DNA of 64,000 nucleotides from Nautilus pompilius (taxonomy: Eukaryota > Mollusca > Cephalopoda > Nautilida > Nautilidae). The translations under genes were made by a program, and so were the position numbers. Location: NCBI GenBank assembly GCA_018389105.1, contig JACATO010000321.1, positions 1-64,000 of the forward strand, in the 5' to 3' direction. This document shows positions 48,972 through 63,273 of the stretch, piece after piece (positions within the stretch are counted from its first letter, which is position 1; the number at the start of each line of letters is the position of its first letter). The notes under the pieces were generated by a model, which had not been told where the DNA came from, searched no databases, and saw only the letters and a list, made by a program, of their open reading frames with translations.

Positions 48972-49500
48972 AACCTCCTTGAAGAGTCTTTAATGCTTTA
49001 AGAAAATGTAAATTTCTGAAAAATGCTTAAAAATAAAAAGGAAGTAGTTTGCTTTAACACACCTAAAAACAAACAAAATAAGTTGTTCAGATTTAACTGT
49101 TTTCCATCAAAATTTCCCTGCCAAACTCCGATAGCAATTTACAGTATTCTTCAATCGAAATGTCACTAGTAAAAAGGGTGATTGAAATAGTACTAAATCT
49201 TTTCTTATCAATGATATCTTGCAAGAATGACAATAATTTTCATTTAATAAAAGCACATGGAGCTGTACCGATCAGCTGTTTTGAAGTTCAGGTAAATGAT
49301 AAAAGCTACAAGAAAATAGCAAAATATCAACTATTTCAGAGCACTATAAATAAAGTTGAAGAATATAAATTCCCAGTTTTGTTTCCTATCTACTTTTGGA
49401 ATGTTTAAAATAAACTTCAGGATTATAATCTTATGGAGAATTAACAAAAAACAAAACAAAAAAAAAAATTTTCTGCAACTAATTATATCATAACCACTGC
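44233..49500. other. AT-rich stretch without supported genes
   Basis: No frame here is recognisable. The longest, 45157-45525 on the plus strand, lacks similarity and splice context. Microsatellites include (TG)n at 48232-48250 and (TA)n at about 48770-48792 and 48940-48968. Confidence 0.45.
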
Positions 49501-50100
49501 TATAAAATGGGCTGCTGCAGACAAATTCATTTCCTTAGAAAGTGTGATGCCAAGGTTAACTGTCTAACTGTTGCTAATCTTTCGTCATGCACAAAATGGA
49601 CTATGGCCACCAACAATCCTTTTAAGCTGTTGTAGTAACATAACTAAATCAGATCATGCAATAACTTTTGCATACTGAATGGGTTTCTCAATGAACCCAC
49701 TATTGCCTTAGATGGTATAACATCTTTTACTAAGCTCATCCCTACTGATGAGCTTCATTTAATTAGGCAACCAATTTACATTTAGACAAATGTGGGTGTG
49801 TAGAAAAATTTGGAGTCATTGATGGATGTTTAAATTCTGCCAGTCACGTATCCAAACTGGAATAACCTTCTAGAAGATGAAACAATATATCATACATACA
49901 AAACCACAACAGATTGGAAAAATGTGGAATAGACTGTAGTTACATCCCACAGAGACCCTGATATGAATCTCATTGAGCACCTATGGGAACATTTTGATAG
50001 ACAATTACCATTCAAACCACCAAGACCAACCACACAGCAGCAATTGAAGAAATATCTGCACATTTTTCAGAGAAAACTTGGACTAGGTGAAGGATTCCCA
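49500..50100 (+). mobile_element. Decayed Tc1-like transposase remnant
   Basis: Plus-strand frames contain TDELHLIRQ near 49746, matching the Tc1 TDESxFxLxR segment with the first catalytic Asp. Then SHRDPDMNLIEHLWEHFDRQ follows near 49950, matching SPDLNPIEHLWDxLDRR of the C-terminal part. The pieces lie in the expected order and spacing but in different frames with stops. Confidence 0.65.
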
Positions 50101-53100
50101 TGCCTACAAATTCTGCACAATACAAGTCAGATGTTTCTACCTAACAGTGAAAGCACTTTTCAAAGTTATTGTACATGCATTACAGAATGTACATACACAT
50201 GTGAACCTATTATATTCAAAGTATTCTGGCAAAAATCTCGATGTACAAGATTTCCTGACAGTGATCAAGTTCATTATGCCAGCAGCAGAAATCTTGTCAA
50301 GACAAAACAGCAGTTTTTTTTTTTTTTTAAATGAAAAAGTTGTGGAAAAAATTCAGTGTTTCATTTGAGTCAGTCAGACAATATTATTATCTAATTCTAT
50401 AGAGCCCAAAAAATAAACGAGATTTAAAGTGGCTTCGTCAGTTGTCATATTTCCATTTAAAGTGTTGTAACTTTAGAACGGATTATCTTCATTCCAATTT
50501 AAAAGTCATCTATCATCTGAGTTAGTCAAATAAAAGTGACCATTAGTGCCACTGGCTAAGACAACAGAAGACTTGGTAACCAGACTCTCTAGCTTTTCAA
50601 AAGCAATATCAAAGCCAACATTTAGCAATACAAGTGCACCTCAGCCATGCACAAATTGTAAAACAGCTACAAGCGAGATGTCAATTGTTTTTTAAAAAAA
50701 AATCATCCATTTTAGCTGATAAATTCAACTTTATGCATAAACTTAAAAAAAAAAATGATTTAAATAGCCAAAGCATGGGAAAGCCTAATACTTTTGCACT
50801 CTTGATCTCGAGAAATTTTAATGACATAGCAGCCAACAAATTTTTTTTTATTGTTCCCTTGAGTGCACACACAAATATGCATATTTATTTTAGAAGATAC
50901 GCAAACACTGACACTGAATAAACACTACAGTGAAAATTCAGCTCGCTTCTGTTGGCCGATTGCACAACCAAATTATGTAGTTTGCATTATTTGCAGCAAT
51001 GTCTCAAATCGTTCTCCATATTGTCTCTTGAGCAATAACAATCCGCAGAGGAGAGAAGCACCTGTTGTTTACAAAGAATGCTATAAAAGTGGGACTTCCA
51101 GCAAGAGGGAAAACTTGAAAATCCAGGATTCTGTTAAAGAGTTTACTAGAGAGAGAGATCAAACTTTTCTGCAACACACAATACAACAGTACATATATAT
51201 CCAAGAAGAAGTATTGGAAATTACTCTATTTTTGAAGAATCAATGCAATTCCCCACACACAAATAGGTCAAAGGACACAAAGCTTTTGCTAACTTAGTTT
51301 CACTGTGCCACAAACACTAAGATTTTTTTCAATATAGAACCAAAATCCGTTTGCTGATGCCCCCCCCCTCTGACACACAAACAAAAATAATCAGCATTTG
51401 AGAAATAAGAAAAACTATGCATGCTGTACAAGAAATTCAATAGTTGATTTATATACTACCTACCTTAGTTTTAGCTTTGCCATTATTGTGATGAGACTTG
51501 CCATAAACTTTGGAAATTACTGTTTATCTACTTAATGATGAATACAAACAAGAAACTGATGCAGGTTCTTTTGCCATTTATAGTACATCACAGCTTTCTG
51601 TATTGCAATTTTAAATTTTTTGTCCATTGAAACTATCCAAGTAAAATATTCTTTAACTTTAGAATACTGAAATTAGTTAGGCTAAACCTATTTAAATGAA
51701 GTACCTTAAAGAAATATTTCAAACTGTTGAGTGTTTGCAGGTTATTTTTCTTGGATGGTTCAAGTGCTAAAATAATAAGAATCCATCAATTTAAAGTTTG
51801 CATTAAAAACCAATTCACTTAAAATAGCTGTCCAGCAAAAAACGTTAGTTTTCCCCCTTGGCAATCGACGACTGGTAGACTTGGTTTAATTTGGTACAAA
51901 AGTACACCCCACACAAAACCATGTACAAATTCTGAAACAGTACAGAGCTGAGATAACTTGTTACAAGCCTGTTTCTCATAATGTATATTTTCAACGATGT
52001 AAAAATTACTACAACACGCTACAAAGTACTGTTAGATATGCAAGAGCATCCACAATTCAAACCATGTTCACGGTCCATGCATAATCTTTATTAAACTGTC
52101 TTTTCTTTTTTTGTTGCACAAAATGGAAGCGAACTCCATAACAATTTGATTTTGTCATAACAATTAAATACCATTAACAGGTGAAAAATTAATAATTTAG
52201 GAGACAGTTACACACAGCAGTAAAATTATTTGCGAAAAATCTCAGCTGCTGCCTATGTTTAACTTAGTAGCTATCAACAAAATAAGTAGCTCCCAGTACC
52301 AACTAAAACCAATTATCTGTAAACAAAAAAAATTCCAATTTAATAATTATATTCTAACAATTAGAATTGTAAAAGGGCGTTAAAAAAAAGAAAGAAAGTG
52401 CAACACAACCAATTTTTTTTTTTTTTAAATCAGAAGCAAATGTAAGGAAAGTATAAGAACTAATCAGTAAATGTCTTCCGTGAGGGCTAAATTTTGAGGA
52501 ATCAGAGAAATGAAACGTTTCAGAAGCGCAACTCTACAGATGTTAACAGCCTAAAAAAAAAGGGTCAGGATCCAGTTATAGCACAAAATACATACTGAAT
52601 CAACCAAAATTTAAAGATTTATCAGTTAAATGAGACGCTTCCACAAAATGAAGTGGAAAGAAAAACCCACCCACCAGATGTCTGGTTGCAGTTGCCATAG
52701 CAGGCTGAATACGGCCATGCAAGCAGCGTAAGCATATGAAGGTGAGATCAATTGCTGCTCCTGTAACCAAACCATGACTGAAAGACACCCCTGACAATTT
52801 TTTGCAATCAGTTACAAATGAAGACAAAGCAACTCCATACATTAACGGTTTGATACTTTTCTTTCATTTGCATCTGGAAATGTTTATATCCAAACTGCAG
52901 CATAACCTCCACAGCTTGAAAACTTAAAACTCATGGCAGATTTAATTTTCTTTTCATAAGCCAAATAAATATCTACTACAAACAAAATCAATGAGATCAC
53001 AATCAGCTCACAGACCAAAATGAAATAACCGTACAAAGCATTCCTGCCAACTGAAAATCCGTGTTTAATGAAATAAAAATATGCTTCCATTATTTTTGTT

Positions 53101-55314
53101 GTTCAATTGTATAAAACAATCTAAATTACACAGGATCTACAAAACTAACCTATCTACAAATGCATATATTTTGCACTGAGCAGACCTATTCAGTAAACCG
53201 TTCTTTGGTCAGGTCCATCAGATCCAATCAAAACTTTCTGCACCTAAGTTACATTAGACCTTCTGGCAAATGGTTAACAAACAAATTGAAGTGCGAAATC
53301 TTTCACAGCAACATCCACGTGAAGTGCCGTTTTCTTTAATAGTTTTGTAAATTGCTGAAAATTCATGGCCCGGATACACAAAATAGAAAGTGTTTTCCCC
53401 CAATTAGTTGTGTACACAAACACAGAATAGCTAGCTTTGAAAAATGTCCAACTAAAATGTCATTAACTTAATTTACAGCATCTCCAGCAAGCATCCAAAA
53501 CAAATAACCAATAAAACATTAAATCAAAGTGGTTTGTGCACCATACATTAATACTAAATATTAATCTTGGATCAGTATCCAACATCTTTATTTATCTAGC
53601 TAAAGAATCTTGAGAAGTCAATTTAATAATCAGTCTTCTTTCATATATTTTACCAATTACTGCCCCCCCAACATGAACTAGTCTATTCAAAATGTCAATG
53701 AGAAATTCATGTTCAAGATGACTAAAAGTAAATTCATGTTTTTAAATAGTAAAAATAGAGAGAAAAAATATTAGATTGCAATATTTTAAATGGAAGTCTA
53801 ACTTTAGTGTTTATAAATACTACAAACTGTTATAGGTAAATAGATCAATCATTCATTCACAACCCCCCTCCACCCCTATCAGCTGAAGCACAACAGCAAA
53901 CAAGGCTATTAGCCTTCCAAAACAATTCTCACTTACATCAAATATAATAGCTTGAGATGGCTAATTCTTAATGTCTCATAAAAACCTGGACTGTTTTGCT
54001 CTTTTTACAACACTCCCACCACCAGAATAATAATTTAAAAAAAAAAAAAAAAAAATCCCTTAAAATTTAAAGGGACTTTATATAAGCCTCTGACTTCCTG
54101 CTACTATTCTATCATAAACTATTTTGGTGTACAAAAAACTTTGGTCTCTGGTGTTTTCAAGTCAAAGCAAACAAAGAAACAAGCAACGAGAGAATTGTTG
54201 ACACAGTGAATCATTCAGTTTAATCTGACTGTGGTGCCTTTTTTTTTTTTTTTTTTTTTTAATTATAAATAGGATACAATGGACAGTTCTGGTGATGTCT
54301 TGGGGAAGGGAAAAATTACAGATCCTTAAAGCAGGTTACAAGTTTGAACTAAGGACAGCAGTATCAACAGGACAATCACCGTTTGTTCTGTGCCCTTGTA
54401 TTTTTTCCTCCATTTTCACATTTAGAAGAAACTTAGTTTTCATATTTTTGACAAGAAGTGATTCACCAAGGGTGCAGAAGACAAGTAGTGCGAGTGGTGA
54501 CAACTTCCAGAAACAGACTTGCTTTAAGATAAACAATAAACCACCACCTGATTTTCTCTCCCCCCCCCCTCCCCAGTCAACCCCGACTTCCCAGCACAGG
54601 AAGACTGGTTTGCAGAGTAGCAGTCAAGAAGAACAAATTGTATGCCGTAGACGGGCCGACTGCTGCCTGTACATAAGGGGAGGAGGGTGCACAATGATAA
54701 TGAAACGATCCACAAAGCAAATGTGTTTGGTCAAATGTTCATGGAAGATTGAAAAATAATAAATAAATTTTTAATAATAATAATAATAATAAAAAACAAA
54801 ACAGAAGAAAAAACCCAACAACTGTGCAGATATAAAAGACATGAGGTTGGTGACAACACCATTTTGTTTACGCTAGTCCAGAATTCCCAAGGTTGACAGG
54901 TGGCCTAATTTAGCACACGTCCAGCTTTTCAAATGTCTTTAAAAATAGCAGTCATATCTACCAATTTTAATGAATTTTAAACATCATATATTGACATCTG
55001 TCCATGACTATTGCCACTGGAGTCTAAAGTGAACATACTTACATTTAAAATGTTTACATGGTTACATGCACGCTTTTCTGCCAAATGACTTTATTTGTAC
55101 ATATTTCGTTTTTTTTTTTAAACATACTGTACAAAAAAAAATATCGAAAAAAAAATCTAAAGTCCATTGTTTTCTTCTGGCTATTAACAACACATCTGAA
55201 ACAGAGCAAAAAGGTGTACATTCTTACAATATTAGTGATCCTGAAATCTCTTCTGGACAATTGAAACGCCTTTTCTTTCTTTCTTTTTATTTTTTTGTTT
55301 TCATTTGCATAAAA
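50101..55314. other. AT-rich stretch; right part probably MARK 3' UTR
   Basis: No coding frame with similarity. The sequence immediately left of 55315 must belong to the 3' UTR of the minus-strand MARK transcript; its end is unknown. A poly(T) run of about 22 bases (54239-54260) and (TAA)n near 54770-54792 are the main simple repeats. Confidence 0.45.
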
Positions 55315-55660
55315 TCAAAGTTTAAGTTCATTTGCAATTTTAGATGCAATATTTTTGAATCCTATGGATGTCCCGGAAATTCTCTTAAATCGAACTCCGT
55401 TTAATGAAAGTCTTGGCAGTTTGCACACTTCCATTTCCCACTGAACTAGGCTATCCGTGTTTGGATCTCCATGGACACACAGCAGAAGAAATTTCTCCCG
55501 CTGCTCGTAGTCACAGTTGTTGACATCCAACACCTTTCTAATTTCCTTCATCATTTCGTTTGGGTCCATTGTGCTTGTTGTTTTCATACTCCACGTAAAT
55601 CTCAAGGAACGGGGTTTGACTTGATCTTCCTTCTCATTCACTGACCTGCGGAACAATTTG
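55315..55660 (-). CDS. MARK/Par-1 kinase, last coding exon (KA1 domain)
   Basis: MARK/Par-1 kinases phosphorylate microtubule-associated proteins and polarity factors; the C-terminal KA1 domain binds acidic phospholipids and restrains the kinase. The exon encodes the whole KA1 domain: [80 protein letters not shown], then [20 protein letters not shown] and TGA. The acceptor after ATTGTTTTTCTAATTTCCAG gives an exon ending at 55660; a second in-frame acceptor, TTCCGCAG, would end it at 55645. Both fit the phase of the upstream exon. Kinase and UBA domains lie beyond the right edge. Which MARK paralogue this is cannot be decided; invertebrates often have a single one. Confidence 0.95.
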
Positions 55661-58600
55661 CTGGAAATTAGAAAAACAATCGGTAGGGACATTAGTGGCT
55701 GACCCTCATTCACAGCGTGTTTCAGGCGTGGGGGGGGGAGGGGATCTGTGCCTCTCTACAAGCAGAAAATCTAAGAGGGTTAGCCGACAAGAGTTATCAA
55801 GCAGGTTTCTGTTTTTTCTTTTCTTTCTTTTGAAAATAGCAATATTACAAATTAATATAATTTTTTCTTCTTCTCGCCCAAAGAATTAGATATGTAAGCA
55901 GGTTAAAAAAAATAAGAGAAAAATTATTAATTTAGGAGACAGTTGCAGGATAATATAACATGCATTGAGTAACATTTTGATCTATGGTAACTTGCCATCT
56001 GTTAGGAAAAAGCAAACCAAGGAGACACAGTGAAGAGGGTAGCCAAGAGCTTAAAAGCACATCTGCAGCAGAACTGTTACTTAAGAGCGCAGAAATGTTT
56101 TGGTCCTAAGCATATACTTAAAAATAAAAAAATAGCATAAGTAGTAAAGATCATTTTAATTTTTTTTCTTTCTTTTCATTTTAAAGGAACAGCTTATATA
56201 TATATACATATATATATAAGTTTAAAATAAAAGGCAAACTAACTTTCATCAGCAATAGAAATGAGGGTAAAATATTTGCATTTATGGAAGTAATGTTAAG
56301 ATGAAAATGTGTTGTCATAAATAAGTCTTTAAGATGATCACATGTTAGTAAACAAGATAAACGAATAAAAGAGTAAGCTTTCTATTATGCTATCTTTGTA
56401 CATGACACATCAAAAGAGTACTTGCTCACCCTTCACTCAATAATATAATTATTTTTAAAGAAAGAAAATTTAATCAATTCAGATCTGCACTGACATGCTA
56501 ATATTCTTACTATACAGACTTGTATTCTGAAAAAAATACATCAAATCTGCCGAAAAAAATGATAGTTGAAATTTCCTTCCTCTCATTCAGCAATTGCATA
56601 AAAAACATATATATAGCAAAGATATGTCTAATAAATAAATTCAATCAGAATAACCAAAAAAAAAAAAAAACTATTTAGAAGAAAAGAAAAACAAATCACA
56701 TTCTGTATGCTAACCGATTTAAAAAAAAATATATATATTATGGTACAATAGCTTTAGTTTAATAGGTTAAAGAGTTTATATACTACATTTATTCAAGATG
56801 GTGAAATAAAAGGCAATCTCTGGAAGGGTAAATGTTAGTGAGTATACTAACCAGATTTTAATAAGCTTCTGAACATTCAAAATGTTTCCAAAATCATGCT
56901 ATACGCCAGAATACCATACCAAAATAAAGAGATTCCATAACTCCAGCTTCAATTGCATATTATAAAATAAATTGCAATAGAAGCTCATTTAAACTATTCC
57001 CACTTCTTTATATAAATGGCTAAAAAAAACAAACAAAATTTCATAAAACTACCCCATCAAATTAGTTAATGTAATTTTAATATTGTACCAGCTTCGAATG
57101 ATCAGCAAAATGGCTTCGTTCCACATTTTGGTGGTAGAGTGGAACAAAGGGAGTTCTCTCTTACACAACTTCTAAGCAAAACTAATTTCTCAACTCTGCA
57201 TATATTACATTCTAATGCTGCTATTTTCTGCAGCATTAAAAAAAAAAAAAAATGTAAATAGGAGTAAATTAATTGACTGCAATATTTTTTTTAATAGACA
57301 AAACCCTACCCTGATAAGAGATGTATGTATTCTAGTAAAGTGTTTCTTCATCTTAGTATTTATTTTATTTTTTATGACAATGAATAGATATATTGTTGAC
57401 AACTTTGGATCTTCATTTTTCTTTCTTTCTCCCTTTCCCATACAATGCTGCTGGAAATCAGCTCATTCTATTTGCAGTACTAGTGGTTATTAACCTTAAG
57501 GTAAATGGCATTTATAGGATAGAAGTTCTGGGTGATTAGACAACCCACACACATCTATGCTTTAATTAAATAGCATACCACATAATTGGCCATATTAAAG
57601 CAAAATAGTTATGATTAAAAAATACAAAACTTTTTTCTCTCTCTCTCTTTATCTACCAAATTTGGATTTTTACACCTGGAATCACCACATTAGTCTAAAT
57701 ATCCTGCACATCTAGATAAAGACAAGTTTGTTTTATACAAAACATTCATTAAAAATTGAGCAAAGAGAATTTTCTCGTTGGATATATTAGAAATATTTCA
57801 AATCTTAGGAGTATTCTAATAATAAATCCAAAAGCATTAAAATCTCTCTAATACTCCATCAGGTTTGTGTGGTATTTGTACTGCTGCCAATATCTATCAA
57901 ACTAGTTTAGATCAAAGAGTGGTCAGGATAGTATTACTTATACAGCGCAATGTGTAAATGCATGAAAATTTGAGTGTAGTCCGAAATGAGTGCTCACTGA
58001 CAAATTATCATTTTCACCAAAAATGTTGTAGGACATTTTGATAGTAGTTACGATGAAAAGAATCTCTGATCAAACCTTGAGTAAATCTCTCTCTTTTGAA
58101 CTGTCATGTATATATATATATATATATATTTTTTTTTTTTTACTTTCCAATAAGTGCTAGTAGATGCTGTTGGTTGGATTAAGATCTTTCACTTTCTCTA
58201 CCTTCCAGCCACATATGCAGTTCTAACAGAAGTTAAAAGTATGTAGTTCGATTTGTATTTTCACGATCCTTGGCTCTACACACAAACTATAGTTTTTAAA
58301 ACAGTATATTTATTACACTAATTTTAAGATTTGCAGAGCATAGTAAAGCAATTATATCCCATCTGATCATCATCATCAAGAAACCTGAGACCTAATCTAA
58401 AGTCTTGCAACTCACTACACAACATGGACCAAGACCCAACTTCCAGCAATGCATCTCCTGCCATGCTGGCCTGGCCCTTACAGCACATCCGGGGGGCGGC
58501 TTGGACAGAGATGTATGCAGATGACAGAACCCTCAGAACGTCAATGCCAAGTTGTGTGAAGCCGTTGAGAATGAGTTGACCAATCTCCAGCATCACATCT

Positions 58601-61600
58601 GATCATCAGCAATCATGCACAATACTAAGAACATTTTTTCCACCCTTTTTTTTAGCATGGAACATTTGTTGTGACTTTTGACAAAGACCCCAATCTGAAT
58701 ATCTAAGCAGCTGCATTTTAAATACTAGCAATCTCTTTTGTTTTTTAAAACGCTAGTATACTTTGGAAGTGATTTAGGGAAAATAATAAAATACTTTACA
58801 AAAATGAAAAATACTTGCACCAAATTAATTCTTTGATATCAAATGTTAGGTTTTTATTTTCATTAAAAAGCATCAGATAATGGTTTTTCATTTACAAAAC
58901 AACGAATTAATCAAATATGCAATATTAAATTATCAAATAAAAATTAAAACAGACGTCACAAAATTTCCTGATAACAAATCTAAATATTATTCTTTTTTGT
59001 TATTGCAAAGTAGAGGACAACACATTTTGCAAATGATTTGAAAAATTTATGGTAGCTGATAAATCAATGCAGCAAAAGCATTAGTTTCCTAATCACCCAC
59101 AGTAAAATTACTTGGAATTGCTGTTCTCAAGGTGTATAATATTTATAAAAATTTGCCATTTAAAAAAAAATAACAACAAACAATTAGTACAGTATTTGAA
59201 GAAATGGTAAAAGGTCTTAGTTGAGTTCTTGTTAGTAAGAGATTGCCTTATATCATTGTCCAAAGACAATGCCAAACATAAATTCCGCTCTTATGGATTC
59301 TCTTGAGCTGCTATCTGGAATTTCTTTTTTAAGCTAAATAACCAAAAAAAAAAAAAAAAAAAAGCAGCAGCAAACCAACAATGGCACCAAAAAAAAGGTC
59401 AATCATACCCACAGAGAAAATTGCTGATTTTATCAAGACAAGGAAAAAAGAAAACTGATAATTGCTAAAATAATTTTAGAAAAATGCAGATCACAAGTAT
59501 CTTCCCCGATCTTAAAAACAATTTGGAAAACTTATATTAAGTAGCCATAAAAGTAAATATTTTCCTCTTTTTTGGTTTTGTTTTAATAGTATTATGATTT
59601 GTTATGAACCTGAATTGTTCATTTTCAGATCTAAAAATATATTTATCAAACAAATTGGACTAAAGAGCAAGTACATTTTTGTTGTCAGACAAATAATTGA
59701 AAATGCTGAAAATCTAGCATAAATAATTACAATTTCTTACAATTACCAATTTTTTTTAAAAAGAAAAGAAAAGAGAAGAAAAACATATTTACTCACTTGA
59801 AAACGAACAAACAAAATTTTATTATAGATTGGTTGTGGAAACAAAAACTGTTTATTAATAAATGTATAAAATTTCTGATGGGCAGGAAGTCCAACTTATA
59901 TAAAACCCCATTTTCTTGATTATTGTATAATCATAAAAAACAGTAATAATACAAATAGCAATATTCATATATAAAAAACTATTATACGCGATTTAAAGTG
60001 CTAAACGTTCTCTTGTAACTATCAGTCAGTTCAGAACATAAATAAACTTTTACAGTTACGAAGTGTGAATTTGGATTAAATTTCAAATAAAATGATCGTT
60101 TCTTATAAATTTGATATTTCACTTTTAAAAAAATCCAAATCCTCCTTTATTAATAATAATTTCAAAAGTGTTATGCTAAGATATAATGCCAAAATATTTT
60201 GCATTAATAATATTAAAAAAATTCAACAATTGTGAATACTATTATTATTCAACAGTGTTGTTATTACGTTAAACAGCCGTGTGTTTTAAATGAGAAATTC
60301 CATCTATAGAAGTCTCGAGTGACACTTTTTAGCATAGACCTTAGGTCAGTAATAAAACCAACAATGCATATACAACGGTTTTTAATTAATGCATTTTGTT
60401 AAAAACATTTTTAAAAAAAAAAAAAAAAAAATCAAAATTATTTGAAGTTCTCACAATTTTGAAACTGAACTAGTGAAAGCAAAACTAATTATCAGCAATA
60501 AATCATCCAAGGGAATTCAATATAGTTTACCTAAGACTAAAGCATTTTTGTAAAACAACAACAACAACAAACAAAAATAATATACTACCTGCGCTGAATT
60601 TAAAGATTAAATAAAATAGTAAAACCGTGCACAAATAAGGGAATTTTTTGTAGACTTTTGTTTGTTTGTCAGTAGAACAGCCATAATTTCTTCCCTTTAA
60701 TTACCATGAGTTTTGTTGTTTGCTTTTTTCTTTTTAATTTCAAGCTTATAACTTCTCATGTTTATATAAAAATAAACAAAATGTTTAACCACACACACAA
60801 GCAAATTTCAATGGAACTAAAAAAAAGAAGATAGTAAATCACAAACAACAGAAATAACTATGGTTTAATTGATGTAGCTCTCTGTGGACAACCAAAAGTC
60901 TACCAGATGAAGCACAAAAGATCAAGTGCAGACAAGCAACATGTTTTCAGCAGCCAAGATGGTCTTACTCTTCGAACCGAGCTGTTATTGCTAAACACAT
61001 GTTAGTAGAGATTGAATGTCAGAAGCACTCCCTTAAATTCTGTGTAGAAATAATGATTAGCTCAGCACAAGATTGTTAATAAACTGAAATGCTAGTAAGC
61101 ACTTTCTGTAATTACGAGATACTATTATTTGAAAAAATATGTTAGCAAACAAATAATGAATTTTCCAACGTCTAAAATACAATAAAATAGATTCACATGT
61201 ATAAGTAAAATTGTCTTAGAGAAATGAATTATCAGGAGGTAGGTGATTTTGTTTTACATTGAAATTATTTGAATGACTTATTTATAAATAAATCTAATAA
61301 AACTTTTTAAAACAAAAAAAAAAATATTTTACAGCGATTGTTATATTACGACTACTTATCCTGAAATATATTTATAATTCATATCTATTATAAAATAAAG
61401 TTATTCTAATATTAATATCAGCTATCAACAAAAAGCCTAAGAATGATCAAATGCATTGAATTATTTTTCTTATTGTTTGATCTTTTGTGTGTGTGTGTAT
61501 ATATATATATATATAAATATATTTCCCTTTTAAAACAGTGCAATATTTTAAATGATTTTAAAAAATAAAGAAATATTAAAGAAATAATCTACCAAAAAAA

Positions 61601-62505
61601 AAAAAGTGTTGAGATTCTGGATATACATAAAGATGTAGTGCCTGCCATATCAGATTATTTTCCTTAAAAAATGCGTCCTAAAATGTGCATATTTACATTC
61701 TTAAATCTCATAAATGGCTATCTAAGAACACTATTCCAAGAGTCGAGGTCACATCACTCATAAGAGAGATGTTAGACATAAACATCACAAATCCTACAAA
61801 TGACATTTTTTAAAGTTATGCACAGCAAAACAGAGAATGAAGTCTGTCAAACAAACAGTAAATAAACTTTTATAATAAAAAGTATGATTAAGCAAACTAA
61901 ACTCTATTCTGATATAGCCATTTTCTTTATTTGCTAGATCTACATTGCATTCGTATATAAGAAATCCAAGAAATTATTTGCACAGTTTTATATTTACATA
62001 ACATTTTATAATAAAAGCTACAGGCACTACATCCTTACTAAGTTTTACTCCAGAAATTATTTATGTTGAGAGAAAGAAAGACAATACGCAACAGTCTATA
62101 TATGTTAGGGTTTCTTTTAAACCACCTGGTTTGAGACAACAATATAAGGTTGTTTATTTATTATATTAAATCAAGATCTAGTTTTATTCCAGTCATCTTA
62201 ATTTACCCCAGAGAGTACCTCACATCATCTTAGAAGAAACTCACAAGAAATAAGTTTACAAACATTTTATTGCCATTTATACAAAGCAGTTTCTGATAAG
62301 TACTAACTAAAGTTAGACAATCTCTGGTGACGAAAAACTCGAGGAGTTTTGCTTGCGCCACCGTGTAACAAAACAGATCTTCCCAAAATACCACAATACC
62401 AGTAGTGACTCAGCTGTGAGGAAAGAGCATAAAGGAATGCACCATAAAGTTCGCTAGCGTATACAATTGTTAACATTCCCTTGGCAAATGGACAGCGCTA
62501 CTTAC
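55661..62505 (-). other. MARK intron, 6.8 kb, AT-rich
   Basis: GT-AG intron between the last two MARK coding exons. It contains many poly(A)/(T) runs, (TA)n near 58110-58128 and (TG)n/(TA)n near 61486-61516, and one possible retroelement scrap near 58480. No other exon is recognised, though short alternative exons typical of MARK spacers could be missed. Confidence 0.7.
58480..58640 (+). mobile_element. Possible LINE reverse-transcriptase scrap
   Basis: A GC-richer island in AT-rich intron. One plus frame gives EMYADDRTLRTS (RT motif YADD); after a frame shift NVNAKLCEAVENELTNLQHH follows, resembling the segment downstream of YADD in non-LTR reverse transcriptases. Short, with stops, so tentative. 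Confidence 0.35.
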
Positions 62506-62739
62506 CTTCTACTAAATTTTGAAGTTAATTTGTTCAGGAAAGACATTCGAGTAGCTTGTGCAGCGGCGGAGTCCTGAGTGTGGCCAGGTACAGCTCCTGG
62601 GCCATTGTACTGGTTAAGTGTATGCTGTCTCCTATCTCTAATGTGGCCTCCATGGAATGTGTTGCGACCGGCTGTTCCCCTGTACAAATTTGACTTTACA
62701 GCAGGCGATACTGGTAACGATCCTTTCCCTGGAACCGTT
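62506..62739 (-). CDS. MARK/Par-1 kinase, penultimate coding exon (spacer)
   Basis: 234 nt between TCTTTTTTCAG and GTAAGT. It encodes TVPGKGSLPVSPAVKSNLYR, then NTFHGGHIRDRRQHTLNQYN and MSFLNKLTSKFSR. The FHGG(Q/H)(L/I)RDRR and KLTSK(F/L) blocks are characteristic of the region just before KA1 in MARK kinases. It ends two bases into a codon, matching the phase of the last exon. Confidence 0.93.
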
Positions 62740-63273
62740 CTGAAAAAAGAATAAAAATAAATGTCACAAAAAAAGGGAGTTAGCAATGCTTCTTTATAAA
62801 TACTTTCAATCCAAAAGCATTGAGAGAAAACAATCATATGATAAAATGTTATAATTGTAAGTAAATAACCATGTATTTTCTAAATTGAAGCCCCCCTTTC
62901 TTTTTAAACAACAAAGAATATTGTCTTTTTAGGAAGTTTAAATTTAACTTTAGTTTTAAAAATCTGAAAACAAACAAAACAAACCAACCAACAAAGACAT
63001 GCTTATCTGCTATTAATAAAATGCCAATTTTCTCCAATTTGAACATTATTTCATTAGTTACACTAATATACTATCATCTCCCCCTTCCTTTTTAATGGCT
63101 TAATAGAAGAAATAAAAGGAACTGATAACAAGGTAAACAAAATTTTTCAATCACATTTGTGCAAGTGTAGTTTCTCAGGCACAGCAAAAAATATTTTTAA
63201 TGACTTAGGAAGCTCCCTAATTCTCTGTGTTGACTGATGACAGAATTCATTAAATTGAATAATGCAAGTCAGA
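62740..63273. other. MARK intron, no feature recognised
   Basis: AT-rich intronic sequence upstream of the penultimate exon. Confidence 0.5.

Noticed and set aside
50863..51297. 144-aa plus-strand frame
   Set aside because: No recognisable domain and no promoter or splice evidence; composition fits AT-rich chance ORFs.
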